Under the pieces are notes generated by a model, which was not told the origin of the DNA, made no database searches, and saw only the letters and a program-made list of their open reading frames with translations. The translations under genes were made by a program, and so were the position numbers. From Pseudomonadota bacterium (GTDB lineage: Bacteria > Pseudomonadota > Alphaproteobacteria > Caulobacterales > Caulobacteraceae): a stretch of 45,313 nt of DNA. The DNA lies in assembly GCA_023445705.1 (NCBI GenBank), contig JAEXKM010000227.1:1-45313 (forward strand). Reading direction: 5' to 3'. Shown piece after piece: positions 15,254 through 23,342 of the stretch (positions within the stretch are counted from its first letter, which is position 1; each line of letters opens with the position of its first letter).

Positions 15254-16177
15254 ATGGACGTCGCCCTCTACACTCATCCTGACATGTTGGGCCATCGGCC
15301 TGGCGACTGGCACCCCGAGCGGCCGGAACGGCTGAGCTCGGTCCTGGGCGCGCTGGAGGATAGCGACCTCTGGCTCGACCGGCGCGTCGCGCCGCTGATC
15401 GATCCGGCCGATCTGCAGCTTGCCCATCGCAGCGCCTACGTCCGCTCGATCATTGACGCTGCGCCGACCGAAGGCCTGCTGCGGCTGGATGACGACACCT
15501 ATATGTCGCCGGGCAGCCTGACGGCGGCTTTCCGCGCGGCGGGTGCGGTGGCGCAGGCGGTCCGCGATGTGGCGTCGGGCGAGCAAAGCCGGGCCTTCTG
15601 CGCCGTTCGGCCGCCGGGTCACCACGCCGAACCCGCCTTGCCCATGGGATTCTGCATCTTTTCCAACGTGGCGATCGCGGCGCGCGCGGCCCAACTGGCC
15701 GGGATCGAGCGCGTCGCAGTCGTGGACTTCGACGTCCACCACGGCAACGGCACTCAGGCGGCGCTCGGCGGGCAGGAAGGCATCTTCTTCGCCTCGGTGC
15801 AGCAGTGGCCGATGTGGCCCGGCAGCGGCCACCCCTCCGAAGCGGCTCCTTCAAACATCCGCAACGCCGTGGTGCCGCCTGGCGCGCCGCGCGAACTGTG
15901 GCGCAAGCAGTTCGAGAGCCTGATGGACCACGTCGATGTTTTCGGCCCCGACCTGATCCTGGTCTCGGCAGGCTTCGACGCCCACGCCCGCGACCCCATC
16001 GGCGATTCCAGCCAGAACCTCGAGGCGGAGGATTTTGGTTGGGCTACGGCCGCGATCATGAGCGTAGCGCGACTGCATTCGCGTGGCCGGGTTGTCTCAT
16101 CGCTTGAGGGGGGGTACGACCTTGAGGCTCTAGGCCGTTCGGCGCTCGCGCATGTTCGGGCTCTCTCAGAGGGGTAG
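15254..16177 (+). CDS. Histone deacetylase-family (class II HDAC-like) amidohydrolase
   Basis: The 307-residue protein shows the zinc deacetylase core: RPPGHHAEPALPMGFC with the active-site His pair 123-124, VVDFDVHHGNGTQ with probable zinc ligands Asp160 and His162, and SAGFDAHARDP providing the third ligand. Bacterial members remove acetyl or other acyl groups from polyamines, acetoin-related or lysine substrates; which one cannot be told. Length is typical. The start ATG is preceded by only a weak ribosome site. It lies head to head with the GNAT gene and is followed after 41 bases by a histidine phosphatase gene in the same direction, so those two may be co-transcribed. Confidence 0.9.
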   Translation: MDVALYTHPDMLGHRPGDWHPERPERLSSVLGALEDSDLWLDRRVAPLIDPADLQLAHRSAYVRSIIDAAPTEGLLRLDDDTYMSPGSLTAAFRAAGAVAQAVRDVASGEQSRAFCAVRPPGHHAEPALPMGFCIFSNVAIAARAAQLAGIERVAVVDFDVHHGNGTQAALGGQEGIFFASVQQWPMWPGSGHPSEAAPSNIRNAVVPPGAPRELWRKQFESLMDHVDVFGPDLILVSAGFDAHARDPIGDSSQNLEAEDFGWATAAIMSVARLHSRGRVVSSLEGGYDLEALGRSALAHVRALSEG

Positions 16178-16218
16178 GGGCGAGGCCCGGGTTGCGCGAA
16201 TCCGGACCTTTGAATGAC

Positions 16219-16836
16219 ATGGCCGACGCTTTGACCGCCGACCTTCCGCAATCGACCGCCACGCGCCCTGGGGCGATCGTGCTGGCGCGTCACGGCGAAC
16301 CCGACATTCACCGCAAGGTGATGCTGACGGCGCACGGCTATCGCGACTACTGGACGCGCTACGAACAGCTCGGCATCCGCCCGGGCCAGACGCCGCCGCC
16401 GGCCCTGATCGACCAGACCGCGCGCGCGGGCGTCATCATCTCCTCGGTCCGCAATCGCTCCATCGAAAGCGCCCTGGCGCTCGCGGCCGGCCGGGAGTTC
16501 GCCCGTACGCCGCTGTTTGTGGAAGCGCCGCTGCCGCCGCCCAACTGGCCCGCCTTCGTGAAGATGTCGCCCAAGCTCTGGGGCTTCATCGCCCGCGTCT
16601 GGTGGTGGTTCTTCAATCATCACGAGGGGCAGGAGACCCGCCGGCAGGCCGAAGCCCGCGCCGACGAGGCCGCGCAGATGATTGTCGACCTGGCTGCCGA
16701 TGGCCGCGACGTGGTTGTTCTGGCGCACGGCTTCTTCAATTTTATGGTAGGTCGCGCCTTGAAACGGCGCGGCTGGCGGCTGACGGGCAATCAGGGCTGG
16801 AAGTACTGGTCGGCCCGCAGGTACGAGCGGTCCTGA
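16219..16836 (+). CDS. Histidine phosphatase-family protein
   Basis: The 205-residue protein begins at ATG 16219. The phosphoglycerate-mutase-like signature is near the N-terminus, IVLARHGEPDIHRK, with the phospho-accepting His in the RHG motif, and the second His is in VVVLAHGFFNFMVG near the C-terminus. A Trp-rich segment (FIARVWWWFFNHHEG) in the middle suggests membrane contact or a hydrophobic lid and is unusual for the family. It likely removes phosphate from a small molecule or protein; the substrate is unknown. It lies between the deacetylase gene and the xseB-ispA-dxs operon, 62 bases before xseB. Confidence 0.8.
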   Translation: MADALTADLPQSTATRPGAIVLARHGEPDIHRKVMLTAHGYRDYWTRYEQLGIRPGQTPPPALIDQTARAGVIISSVRNRSIESALALAAGREFARTPLFVEAPLPPPNWPAFVKMSPKLWGFIARVWWWFFNHHEGQETRRQAEARADEAAQMIVDLAADGRDVVVLAHGFFNFMVGRALKRRGWRLTGNQGWKYWSARRYERS

Positions 16837-16898
16837 CGATCGGCCGTTGCGGCCGCTGGCGCCCCTAACTAACCTGTTCGCTTATCAAGGATTTTCCC

Positions 16899-17141
16899 AT
16901 GGCCGAAGCCGCCGACATCGACGCGCTCTCCTTCGAGCAGGCCCTGGCCGAGCTGGAACGCATCGTCGGTCAGCTCGAGTCCGGCCAAGCTCCGCTGGAG
17001 CAGTCCATCGAACTCTATGAGCGCGGCGCGCTGCTCAAGGCGCACTGCGAAAAGCGGCTCGAAGCCGCGCGCCTGCGCGTGGAAAAGATCGTCGTCGGCC
17101 CTGGCGGCCAGGTTGGCGTCGAACCGGCCGAGTTCAACTGA
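16899..17141 (+). CDS. xseB: Exodeoxyribonuclease VII small subunit
   Basis: The 80-residue protein matches XseB: LSFEQALAELERIVGQLESG followed by LEQSIELYERGALLKAHCEK, an antiparallel helical pair. Several XseB copies bind the long helices of XseA to form the single-strand-specific nuclease that trims DNA to oligonucleotides in repair. xseA is not in the window. An AAGGA ribosome site precedes the ATG. Its stop overlaps the ispA start (TGATG). The order xseB-ispA-dxs is the common bacterial arrangement. Confidence 0.95.
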   Translation: MAEAADIDALSFEQALAELERIVGQLESGQAPLEQSIELYERGALLKAHCEKRLEAARLRVEKIVVGPGGQVGVEPAEFN

Positions 17142-18019
17142 TGGCCCTCGCGCAACGGGTGGCGCAGGCGGCCGATCTGGTGACGGTCGCCCTCGACGAA
17201 CTCCTGCCCCGCGCCGACGGGCCCGAAAACCGTCTGACCGAAGCGATGCGGTACGCGGCCCTCGGGCCGGGCAAGCGGCTGCGGACCTATTTCGCCATCG
17301 AGACCGGCCGCATGTTCGATCTCGACGATCGACCCGTGCTGCGAGCGGCTTGCGCGCTGGAATGCATCCACGCCTACAGCCTGATCCACGACGACCTGCC
17401 GTGCATGGATGACGACGACGTGCGGCGCGGGCGTCCGACTGTGCACAAGGCCTATGACGAGGTGACCGCCGTCCTGGCCGGCGACGCTCTGCAGACCGTG
17501 GCCTTCGAGATCCTCGCCCACCCGGACACCCACGCCGACGGCGGGGTCCGGGCCGAGATGGTGCTGCGCCTAGCCGTGGCGTCCGGCGCCAAGGGCATGT
17601 GCGGCGGCCAGATGATCGACATGATGGGGATCCGGGACGACTTGGGCGCCGTAGCGCGCATGCAGCGGCTCAAGACCGGGGCGCTGATCGCCGTCTCGTT
17701 CGAATTGCCCCTGATCATGGCCCATGCGGGCGAGGCCGAGCGCCACGCCCTGATGGCGTTCGCTCAGGACATCGGCCTGGCCTACCAGATCGTCGATGAC
17801 TTGCTGGACGCCGAAGGCGACGCCGCCGAGATGGGCAAGCAGGCGGGCAAGGACGCCGACAAAGGAAAAGCAAACTACGTCACCCTGCTCGGGGCGGATG
17901 CGGCGCGTGAACGCCTTGCCCTTCTTTCCGAGCAGACCAAGGCCCATCTGGATCCTTTCGGCGCACGAGCCGATTTCCTAAGGGCCAGTGTCGATTTCGT
18001 GCTAGATCGCCGAAACTAA
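17141..18019 (+). CDS. ispA: Farnesyl diphosphate synthase (polyprenyl synthetase family)
   Basis: The 292-residue protein condenses IPP with DMAPP and then GPP to make farnesyl diphosphate for quinones, hopanoids and cell-wall lipid carriers. The first Asp-rich motif is HDDLPCMDDDDVRRG (83-97), whose DDxxxxD spacing is that of bacterial type II FPP synthases; the second is IVDDLLDAEGD (around 217-228). The CGGQMIDMMG segment is also typical. It is translationally coupled to xseB and lies 20 bases before dxs, so the first and late steps of isoprenoid synthesis are co-expressed. Cytoplasmic enzyme requiring magnesium. Confidence 0.95.
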   Translation: MALAQRVAQAADLVTVALDELLPRADGPENRLTEAMRYAALGPGKRLRTYFAIETGRMFDLDDRPVLRAACALECIHAYSLIHDDLPCMDDDDVRRGRPTVHKAYDEVTAVLAGDALQTVAFEILAHPDTHADGGVRAEMVLRLAVASGAKGMCGGQMIDMMGIRDDLGAVARMQRLKTGALIAVSFELPLIMAHAGEAERHALMAFAQDIGLAYQIVDDLLDAEGDAAEMGKQAGKDADKGKANYVTLLGADAARERLALLSEQTKAHLDPFGARADFLRASVDFVLDRRN

Positions 18020-18039
18020 AAGCAAGAACGCGAACGATA

Positions 18040-19956
18040 ATGCCGCCAGTCACGCCCCTGCTCGACAAGGTTTCGTATCCCCGCGACATGCGTGGTTTCA
18101 GCCAAGCTGAGCTGCGACAACTCGCTGATGAACTTCGCGAGGAAATGATCGACGTCGTCTCCCAGACCGGAGGCCACTTCGGCGCCGGCCTGGGCGTTGT
18201 GGAACTTACGGTGGCGCTTCATCACGTCTATGAGACGCCCGAAGACATCCTGATCTGGGACGTCGGCCACCAGACCTATCCGCACAAGATCCTGACCGGC
18301 CGCCGCGACCGCATCCGCACCCTGCGCCAGGGCGGCGGCCTGTCCGGTTTCACCAAGCGCAGCGAGAGCGAATACGACCCCTTCGGCGCCGCTCACGCGG
18401 CCACCTCGATCTCCGCGGCGCTCGGCTTCGCCGCGGCGCGTGATCGGGTGGGCAAGGACAACCGGGTGGTCGCCGTCATCGGCGACGGCTCCATGAGCGC
18501 GGGCATGGCCTACGAGGCGATGAACAACGCCTGCGAAACCACCGGCCAGTTGACGGTCATCCTCAACGACAACGACATGTCCATCGCCCCGCCGGTCGGT
18601 GGGATGAGCGCCTACATGGCGCGCCTGGTCTCCGGCGGCGGCTACCAGTCGCTGCGGAACCTCGGCAAGTCGGTCGCCAAGGTGTTTCCCAAGCCGCTGC
18701 AGGAAGCGGCCCGCAAGGCCGAAGAGTACGCGCGCGGCATGGTCACCGGCGGCACGCTCTTTGAGGAACTCGGCTTCTACTATGTCGGGCCGATCGACGG
18801 CCACGACATGGACGCACTGGTGCCGGTGCTGAAGAACGTCCGCGAGATCAAGGACAGGCCGGTCCTGGTCCACGTGGTGACGCAGAAGGGCAAGGGCTAC
18901 GCCCCCGCCGAAAGCGCCGCCGACAAGCTGCACGCGGTCCAGAAGTTCGACGTCATCACCGGGCAGCAAGCCAAGAGTCAGCCGTCCGCTCCGCACTATA
19001 CCAAGGTCTTCGCGCAGGAGTTGATCCGTCAGGCGGAGAAGGACGACAAGATCGTCGCGATCACCGCGGCGATGGACTCGGGCACCGGCCTTGACCTGTT
19101 CGCCAAGCGCTTCCCCGACCGCATGTACGACGTCGGGATCGCCGAGCAGCATGCCGTGACCTTTGCGGCGGGCCTGGCCGCTGATGGCATGAAGCCGTTC
19201 TGCGCCCTCTATTCGACCTTCCTGCAGCGCGGCTACGATCAGGTCGTCCACGACGTGGCGATTCAGGGTCTGCCGGTGCGCTTCGCCATGGACCGGGCTG
19301 GACTGGTCGGCGCCGACGGCGCCACCCACGCCGGCTCCTTCGACATCGGTTTCATGGGCGCCCTGCCGGGCATGGTGCTGATGGCCGCCTCGGACGAGGC
19401 GGAGCTGGCCCGGATGGTCGCCACCGCCGCAGCGATCGACGATCGTCCGTCGGCTTTCCGCTATCCGCGTGGCGAGGGCCTTGGCGTCGCCATCCCTGAC
19501 CCGGCCCAACCCCTGGAGATCGGCAAGGGCCGCATCGTCCGCGAGGGCTCCGCCGTGGCGATCCTTTCCTTTGGCACGCGTCTTTCGCACAGCCTCAAGG
19601 CCGCCGACATGCTGGCGGCCCGCGGCCTGTCGACGACCGTCGCTGATGCACGCTTCGCCAAGCCCTTGGACATCGATCTTCTGCTCCGCCTGGCGCGCGA
19701 GCACGAGGCCCTGATCACCGTCGAAGAGGGCGCCATGGGCGGGTTCGGCGCCTTCGTGCTGCAGGAACTTGCGGCCCACGGCGCGCTCGACCGCGGCCTG
19801 AAGGTGCGGACCCTCACCCTGCCGGACATCTTCCAGGACCAGGACAAGCCAGAGGTTATGTACGCTCAGGCGGGCCTCGACGCCGACGGCATCGTGGCTG
19901 GCGCCCTGGCCGCCCTTGGCGTGGACAACGTCTCGACGGCGGGTCGGCGCGCCTAA
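18040..19956 (+). CDS. dxs: 1-deoxy-D-xylulose-5-phosphate synthase
   Basis: The 638-residue protein catalyses the first step of the MEP pathway, joining pyruvate and glyceraldehyde-3-phosphate with thiamine diphosphate. Landmarks are the N-terminal GHQTYPHKILTGRRD, the TPP/magnesium motif GDGSMSAGMAYEAMNN (about 148-163), QKGKGYAPAE, and the transketolase-like part with GIAEQHAVTFAAGLA and DRAGLVGADGATH. Length is normal for Dxs. It ends the xseB-ispA-dxs operon and is followed by a hairpin at 19967-19995. The product also feeds thiamine and pyridoxal synthesis, as known for the pathway. Confidence 0.97.
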   Translation: MPPVTPLLDKVSYPRDMRGFSQAELRQLADELREEMIDVVSQTGGHFGAGLGVVELTVALHHVYETPEDILIWDVGHQTYPHKILTGRRDRIRTLRQGGGLSGFTKRSESEYDPFGAAHAATSISAALGFAAARDRVGKDNRVVAVIGDGSMSAGMAYEAMNNACETTGQLTVILNDNDMSIAPPVGGMSAYMARLVSGGGYQSLRNLGKSVAKVFPKPLQEAARKAEEYARGMVTGGTLFEELGFYYVGPIDGHDMDALVPVLKNVREIKDRPVLVHVVTQKGKGYAPAESAADKLHAVQKFDVITGQQAKSQPSAPHYTKVFAQELIRQAEKDDKIVAITAAMDSGTGLDLFAKRFPDRMYDVGIAEQHAVTFAAGLAADGMKPFCALYSTFLQRGYDQVVHDVAIQGLPVRFAMDRAGLVGADGATHAGSFDIGFMGALPGMVLMAASDEAELARMVATAAAIDDRPSAFRYPRGEGLGVAIPDPAQPLEIGKGRIVREGSAVAILSFGTRLSHSLKAADMLAARGLSTTVADARFAKPLDIDLLLRLAREHEALITVEEGAMGGFGAFVLQELAAHGALDRGLKVRTLTLPDIFQDQDKPEVMYAQAGLDADGIVAGALAALGVDNVSTAGRRA

Positions 19957-19966
19957 CTCAAAGAGG

Positions 19967-19995
19967 CGGAGCGAAATCCGCTGGATTTCGCTCCG
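19967..19995. terminator. Long hairpin between convergent dxs and the exported-protein gene
   Basis: GGAGCGAAATCC (19968-19979) pairs perfectly with GGATTTCGCTCC (19983-19994) around a three-base loop, and one more C-G pair extends it to a 13-bp stem. It sits exactly between two converging genes, so it could end transcription from both sides. There is no long T tract, so it may work as an mRNA 3' end stabiliser or an atypical terminator. Confidence 0.65.
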
Positions 19996-19999
19996 GCGC

Positions 20000-20500
20000 C
20001 TATTTGCAGACGCCCAGGAACTTGCGGACCATCGACTTCGGCGCCGGCGCCGGGTCGAGGGTCTCGCCGGCGGCGGTCAGGCGCACCAGGCCGCTCTTCC
20101 GGAAGGCCTCCGCAAAGGAGGCGCGGGTCGAGAATTCCGTGAACACGATACTGCCGCCGCTCATCTCTTCGGGCTGAGCTGCGCCGCGCAGGGTCACCGA
20201 GCCGCCTTCCGAGCCGAGATTGACGCTGAGGGGCCAGGGTGCGCGCACTCCGGCCTTGTCGAGCCAGATATCGCCATCCTTGCGTACGCCCATTCCGCGA
20301 TCGATGACCGCGGTCACCCGCACCTGGCCGGACTTGCGCTCGCAGGAGAACGCCAGGGGCTGGTCGTCGGTGTCCGGCGTCGCGTAGCGCAGCCAGGCCT
20401 CGGCGTCCTTGGGGGTCTCCACGGCCCATACCCGGGTTTGCTGGGCGTTGGCGGCGGTGGCGAACAAGAGGAGCGCGGAAACAGCGACGGCGAACTTCAT
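20000..20500 (-). CDS. Exported protein of unknown function, paralogue of the adjacent lipoprotein
   Basis: The 166-residue protein starts with a clear Sec signal peptide (MKFAVAVSALLLFATAANA, cut after ANA), so it is periplasmic. The mature part contains a strand-rich core with LAFSCERKSGQVRV and ends in a helix FLGVCK; the two Cys may form a disulfide. The same pattern (SCQPRSGRVLV ... FFGQC) occurs in the neighbouring lipoprotein gene, so the two are tandem paralogues of different anchoring. It is the last gene of the minus-strand run that begins with flgF, 32 bases after the lipoprotein gene. I do not recognise the family; a flagellar link is suggested only by position. Confidence 0.7.
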   Translation of the reverse strand: MKFAVAVSALLLFATAANAQQTRVWAVETPKDAEAWLRYATPDTDDQPLAFSCERKSGQVRVTAVIDRGMGVRKDGDIWLDKAGVRAPWPLSVNLGSEGGSVTLRGAAQPEEMSGGSIVFTEFSTRASFAEAFRKSGLVRLTAAGETLDPAPAPKSMVRKFLGVCK

Positions 20501-20532
20501 CCGCTCAAGCTATCACCGGCGCGTGGCAGGCT

Positions 20533-21009
20533 CTAGGCGGCGCTGCACTGACCGAAGAAGTCGGCGACCGCCGCACGCTCCGCGCGCCCAGCCGGCAAGC
20601 TGGCGGCGTGTCCTTGCTCGACGACCGCGAGGTCGCCCGTCCGGGCGAAGCTCTGCAGCGTCGGATCGGTCGCGGAAGCCTCGGCCTCGATGATCGCGCC
20701 TTCGCCTAGGCCCGGGGCGGCTGCGCCTTCGAAGCGGCTCGTCTGGCGGCGCGACTTCAGTTCGATGGCGGCCGGCGCCCCGTCATCAGGCGCGGCCAGC
20801 GAGACGAGCACGCGGCCCGACCGCGGCTGACAACTCATCATCAGCACCACATTGTCGCTGGCCGGCTGGCCATAGGCGAGCTTGGCGCCTTCGCCCTCGG
20901 AATGGTGCAGGGACCACGCCATTCCGGCGATTCCGCCGCCGTCGCCTTGGTGGGCGCAGGCGGCCAACAGGCACGAAACACATAGTCCAAGCGTTGCGCG
21001 AATGCGCAT
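20533..21009 (-). CDS. Putative lipoprotein of unknown function
   Basis: The 158-residue protein has a lipoprotein signal with the lipobox LAAC (Cys18), so it should be lipid-anchored in the periplasm. The mature part carries MMSCQPRSGRVLVSL and ends in FFGQC, which matches the layout of the exported protein encoded just downstream (FSCERKSGQVRV, FLGVC). The two are likely a tandem duplication that diverged in anchoring. It lies 49 bases after flgH in the same direction. No catalytic motif is visible and I do not assign a function. Confidence 0.7.
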   Translation of the reverse strand: MRIRATLGLCVSCLLAACAHQGDGGGIAGMAWSLHHSEGEGAKLAYGQPASDNVVLMMSCQPRSGRVLVSLAAPDDGAPAAIELKSRRQTSRFEGAAAPGLGEGAIIEAEASATDPTLQSFARTGDLAVVEQGHAASLPAGRAERAAVADFFGQCSAA

Positions 21010-21058
21010 GACGGTACTCCCTTCGGTTAGGGAACGTCGGCCGGGCCTGGATGATCCG

Positions 21059-21790
21059 TCAGAAGGGTTGGAACCGTTCCACCAGCGACTGACCTGCCGG
21101 AACCTTCTGCACCCGGCTGATGTCGCCGCGGCCGCCGTAGCTGATGCGAGCTTCGGCGATCTGGGTGTGCTTGATGGTGTTGGCCGAGGAGATGTCTTCG
21201 GGCCGCACGATGCCCGCCACGGTGAGTTGGCGCAGCTCGGCGTTGGTGCGGACTTCCTGAGTGCCCTGGATGACCATGTTGCCGTTCGGCAGGACGTTGG
21301 TGACCACCGCGGCGATGGTCAGCGAGATTTTCTCAGACCGGACCACCGCCCCGTTCCCCTGATTGCTGGAGGTCGAGTTGGTGTTGATCATGTTCGACGG
21401 GTCGTAACCGCCTGGGAAAATCCTGCCGAGGCTGGATTCAAGCCCGAAGAAGTTGTCGACCCCGGCGCTCATGCCGGCGGTGCGGCTGCTGCTGGAGGCG
21501 TTCCGCGTCTGGGCCGAGTCGTCGATGTCGATCTGGACCGTCAGGATGTCGCCGACACGATTTGCCCGCTGGTCGATGAAGAAGGCCCGTGCGCCGGTGC
21601 GCCACAGCGAGTTGGCCGAGGCCGGCTGCGGAGCCGGGTCGCGGGCCGAGACGAAGCCGGGCGGGTCGCGTCCGACCAGTTGGCTGGGATAGCCGACCGG
21701 GGCCAGCTGGGGGCCCTGCACGGCTTCGATGGCGGTGGAGCAGGCCGCGAGCGGGGCCAGGGCGACGAGGGCGATCAGAGGAAGGCGCAT
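21059..21790 (-). CDS. flgH: Flagellar L-ring protein FlgH
   Basis: The 243-residue outer-membrane lipoprotein builds the L-ring, through which the rod passes. A signal peptide with lipobox LAAC at residues 14-17 is followed by the family-typical SLWRTGARAFFIDQRANRVGDILTVQIDIDDSA, and the end VRPEDISSANTIKHTQIAEARI is characteristic. Length is normal. It follows flgA after 12 bases in the order flgF-flgG-flgA-flgH. P-ring gene flgI is not in the window. Confidence 0.97.
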   Translation of the reverse strand: MRLPLIALVALAPLAACSTAIEAVQGPQLAPVGYPSQLVGRDPPGFVSARDPAPQPASANSLWRTGARAFFIDQRANRVGDILTVQIDIDDSAQTRNASSSSRTAGMSAGVDNFFGLESSLGRIFPGGYDPSNMINTNSTSSNQGNGAVVRSEKISLTIAAVVTNVLPNGNMVIQGTQEVRTNAELRQLTVAGIVRPEDISSANTIKHTQIAEARISYGGRGDISRVQKVPAGQSLVERFQPF

Positions 21791-21802
21791 GGGCGGTTTT
21801 CC

Positions 21803-22537
21803 CTAGCGAAGAGCGTATTGAGTGCGGGCGACGGCCTTGAGCTGGTCGGCGGCGGGGCCGACCATGGCTTGGCCAGGGCCGCTGGCGACGGCCTGGATGA
21901 CTTTCTTCGAGGCGACGTTCTGGACGGCGAAGCTCTCGCCGAGGCTGGCGGCCGCCATCGCCTTGCCCTGCAGGACCAGCGAGATGCCGCCGTCTTCGTA
22001 AGACACCGTGACCAGTTCACCGGACTTGATCACCTGGGGCGCGGACACGTCGCGGGCCATGACGGCGGCGCCTGCGCGCAGCGGCCTGCGGGCGGCGAGC
22101 CCGATGATCGCCTCGGCGTCGCCGGGGGCGTCCGCAGGAGCCACCGCGGCCTTGGACCAGATCAGGTCCTGGGCCTGGACGACCTCGCCGGCCGCCAGGC
22201 TGCGGGCATAGGTGAGGACCTCGACATTGCCGCGGGCGGCCGCGGCGGGGCCTTCGGAGGCCGCGCGCACGATGATCCGGCGATAGCCCTGCGCATTGGA
22301 CCAGTCGAGGCCGGCGCGCCGGGCGGCAGCCTGCACGGCGACGGCGTCCAGGACCGCGGTGGCGCCGGGCCGGGCCGCCACGGCGACCTTTCCGGCGGCT
22401 CCGGCCCCGTCGAACAGGTCGGCCAGGGTGATCACGCCATTGGCGTTGGTGGGGTTGAGCTTCAGCGTGACCGGCTGGCCGGCCGCGGCCGGTGTGGCGA
22501 TCAGGGCCGCCGCAGCGAGGATCAGGAGGCGCTTCAT
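21803..22537 (-). CDS. flgA: Flagellar P-ring assembly chaperone FlgA
   Basis: The 244-residue periplasmic protein has a signal peptide (MKRLLILAAAALIATPAAA) and a C-terminal SAF-domain region reading ARRPLRAGAAVMARDVSAPQVIKSGELVTV, as in FlgA, the chaperone that assists FlgI polymerisation into the P-ring. The C-terminal part, VQNVASKKVIQAVASGPGQAMV, is also typical. Three bases separate it from flgG upstream, showing tight co-transcription. Confidence 0.95.
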   Translation of the reverse strand: MKRLLILAAAALIATPAAAGQPVTLKLNPTNANGVITLADLFDGAGAAGKVAVAARPGATAVLDAVAVQAAARRAGLDWSNAQGYRRIIVRAASEGPAAAARGNVEVLTYARSLAAGEVVQAQDLIWSKAAVAPADAPGDAEAIIGLAARRPLRAGAAVMARDVSAPQVIKSGELVTVSYEDGGISLVLQGKAMAAASLGESFAVQNVASKKVIQAVASGPGQAMVGPAADQLKAVARTQYALR

Positions 22538-22539
22538 GA

Positions 22540-23328
22540 TCAGGTCCTCAGGTTGCTGGCGGTGCGCAGCATTTCGTCGGCCGAGGTGATGACCTTCGAG
22601 TTCATCTCGTAGGAACGCTGAGCAACGATCAGGGCGGTGATTTCGCTGACCGCGTCGACGTTCGAGGCTTCGGTGTAGCCCTGGGTGAGGGTGCCGGTGC
22701 CGTTCACGCCGGGCACTTCGACGGTAGGCGCGCCCGAGGCGGCGCTTTCCTTGAGCAGGTTGTCGCCGATGGCGTCGAGACCAGCCTCATTCACGAAGGT
22801 GGCCAGTTCGAGGTTGCCGATGACGTCCTGCTGGGTCTGGCCGGCGCGGATCGCCTGCACCTGGCCGTCCTTCGAGATCGAGATGTCGGTGGCGTCGTCG
22901 GGGATGGTGATGGCCGGCTCCAGCAGATAGCCGTCCTCGGTCACCAGTTGGCCCTGGTCGTTGGTCGAGAAGTTGCCGGCGCGGGTGTAGGCGATCTCGC
23001 CCGAGGGCATCATCACCTGGAAGTAGCCGCGCCCGGAGATGGCCAGATCGTACTTGCCGCCGGTGGCCGTCAGGTTGCCCTGCTGGGTGATCCGATAGAC
23101 CGAGCCGGCCTTCACGCCGCCCCCGACCTGCACCCCGGTGGGCACAACGTTGCCCTGGTCGGACGACTGCGCGCCGGCGCGCTCGATCGTCTGGTAGAGC
23201 AGGTCCTGGAACTCCGCCCGCTGCTTCTTGAAGCCAACGGTGTTCATGTTGGCGATGTTGTTGGAGATGACGTCGACGTTGAGCTGCTGGGCGGCCATGC
23301 CCGTCGCGGCGGTGCGGAGCGCTTGCAT
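22540..23328 (-). CDS. flgG: Flagellar distal rod protein FlgG
   Basis: The 262-residue protein forms the distal rod. The N-terminus has the rod/hook signature AATGMAAQQLNVDVISNNIA followed by NMNTVGFKKQRAEFQDLLYQ, and the C-terminus the matching EVNSEITAL-type helix (VDAVSEITALIVAQRSYEMN). Length equals that of FlgG in other bacteria. It has no cleavable signal since it is exported by the flagellar type III apparatus. It lies 14 bases after flgF and is read with flgA and flgH. Confidence 0.97.
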   Translation of the reverse strand: MQALRTAATGMAAQQLNVDVISNNIANMNTVGFKKQRAEFQDLLYQTIERAGAQSSDQGNVVPTGVQVGGGVKAGSVYRITQQGNLTATGGKYDLAISGRGYFQVMMPSGEIAYTRAGNFSTNDQGQLVTEDGYLLEPAITIPDDATDISISKDGQVQAIRAGQTQQDVIGNLELATFVNEAGLDAIGDNLLKESAASGAPTVEVPGVNGTGTLTQGYTEASNVDAVSEITALIVAQRSYEMNSKVITSADEMLRTASNLRT

Positions 23329-23342
23329 CGGCTAGACCTTCC

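Noticed and set aside
18016..19779. 587-codon frame opposite dxs
   Set aside because: Shadow frame of a highly conserved GC-rich gene; the product is His/Gly/Arg-rich low-complexity sequence without motifs.
20882..22612. Plus-strand frame covering flgH and flgA
   Set aside because: Antisense to two certain flagellar genes and no recognisable product.
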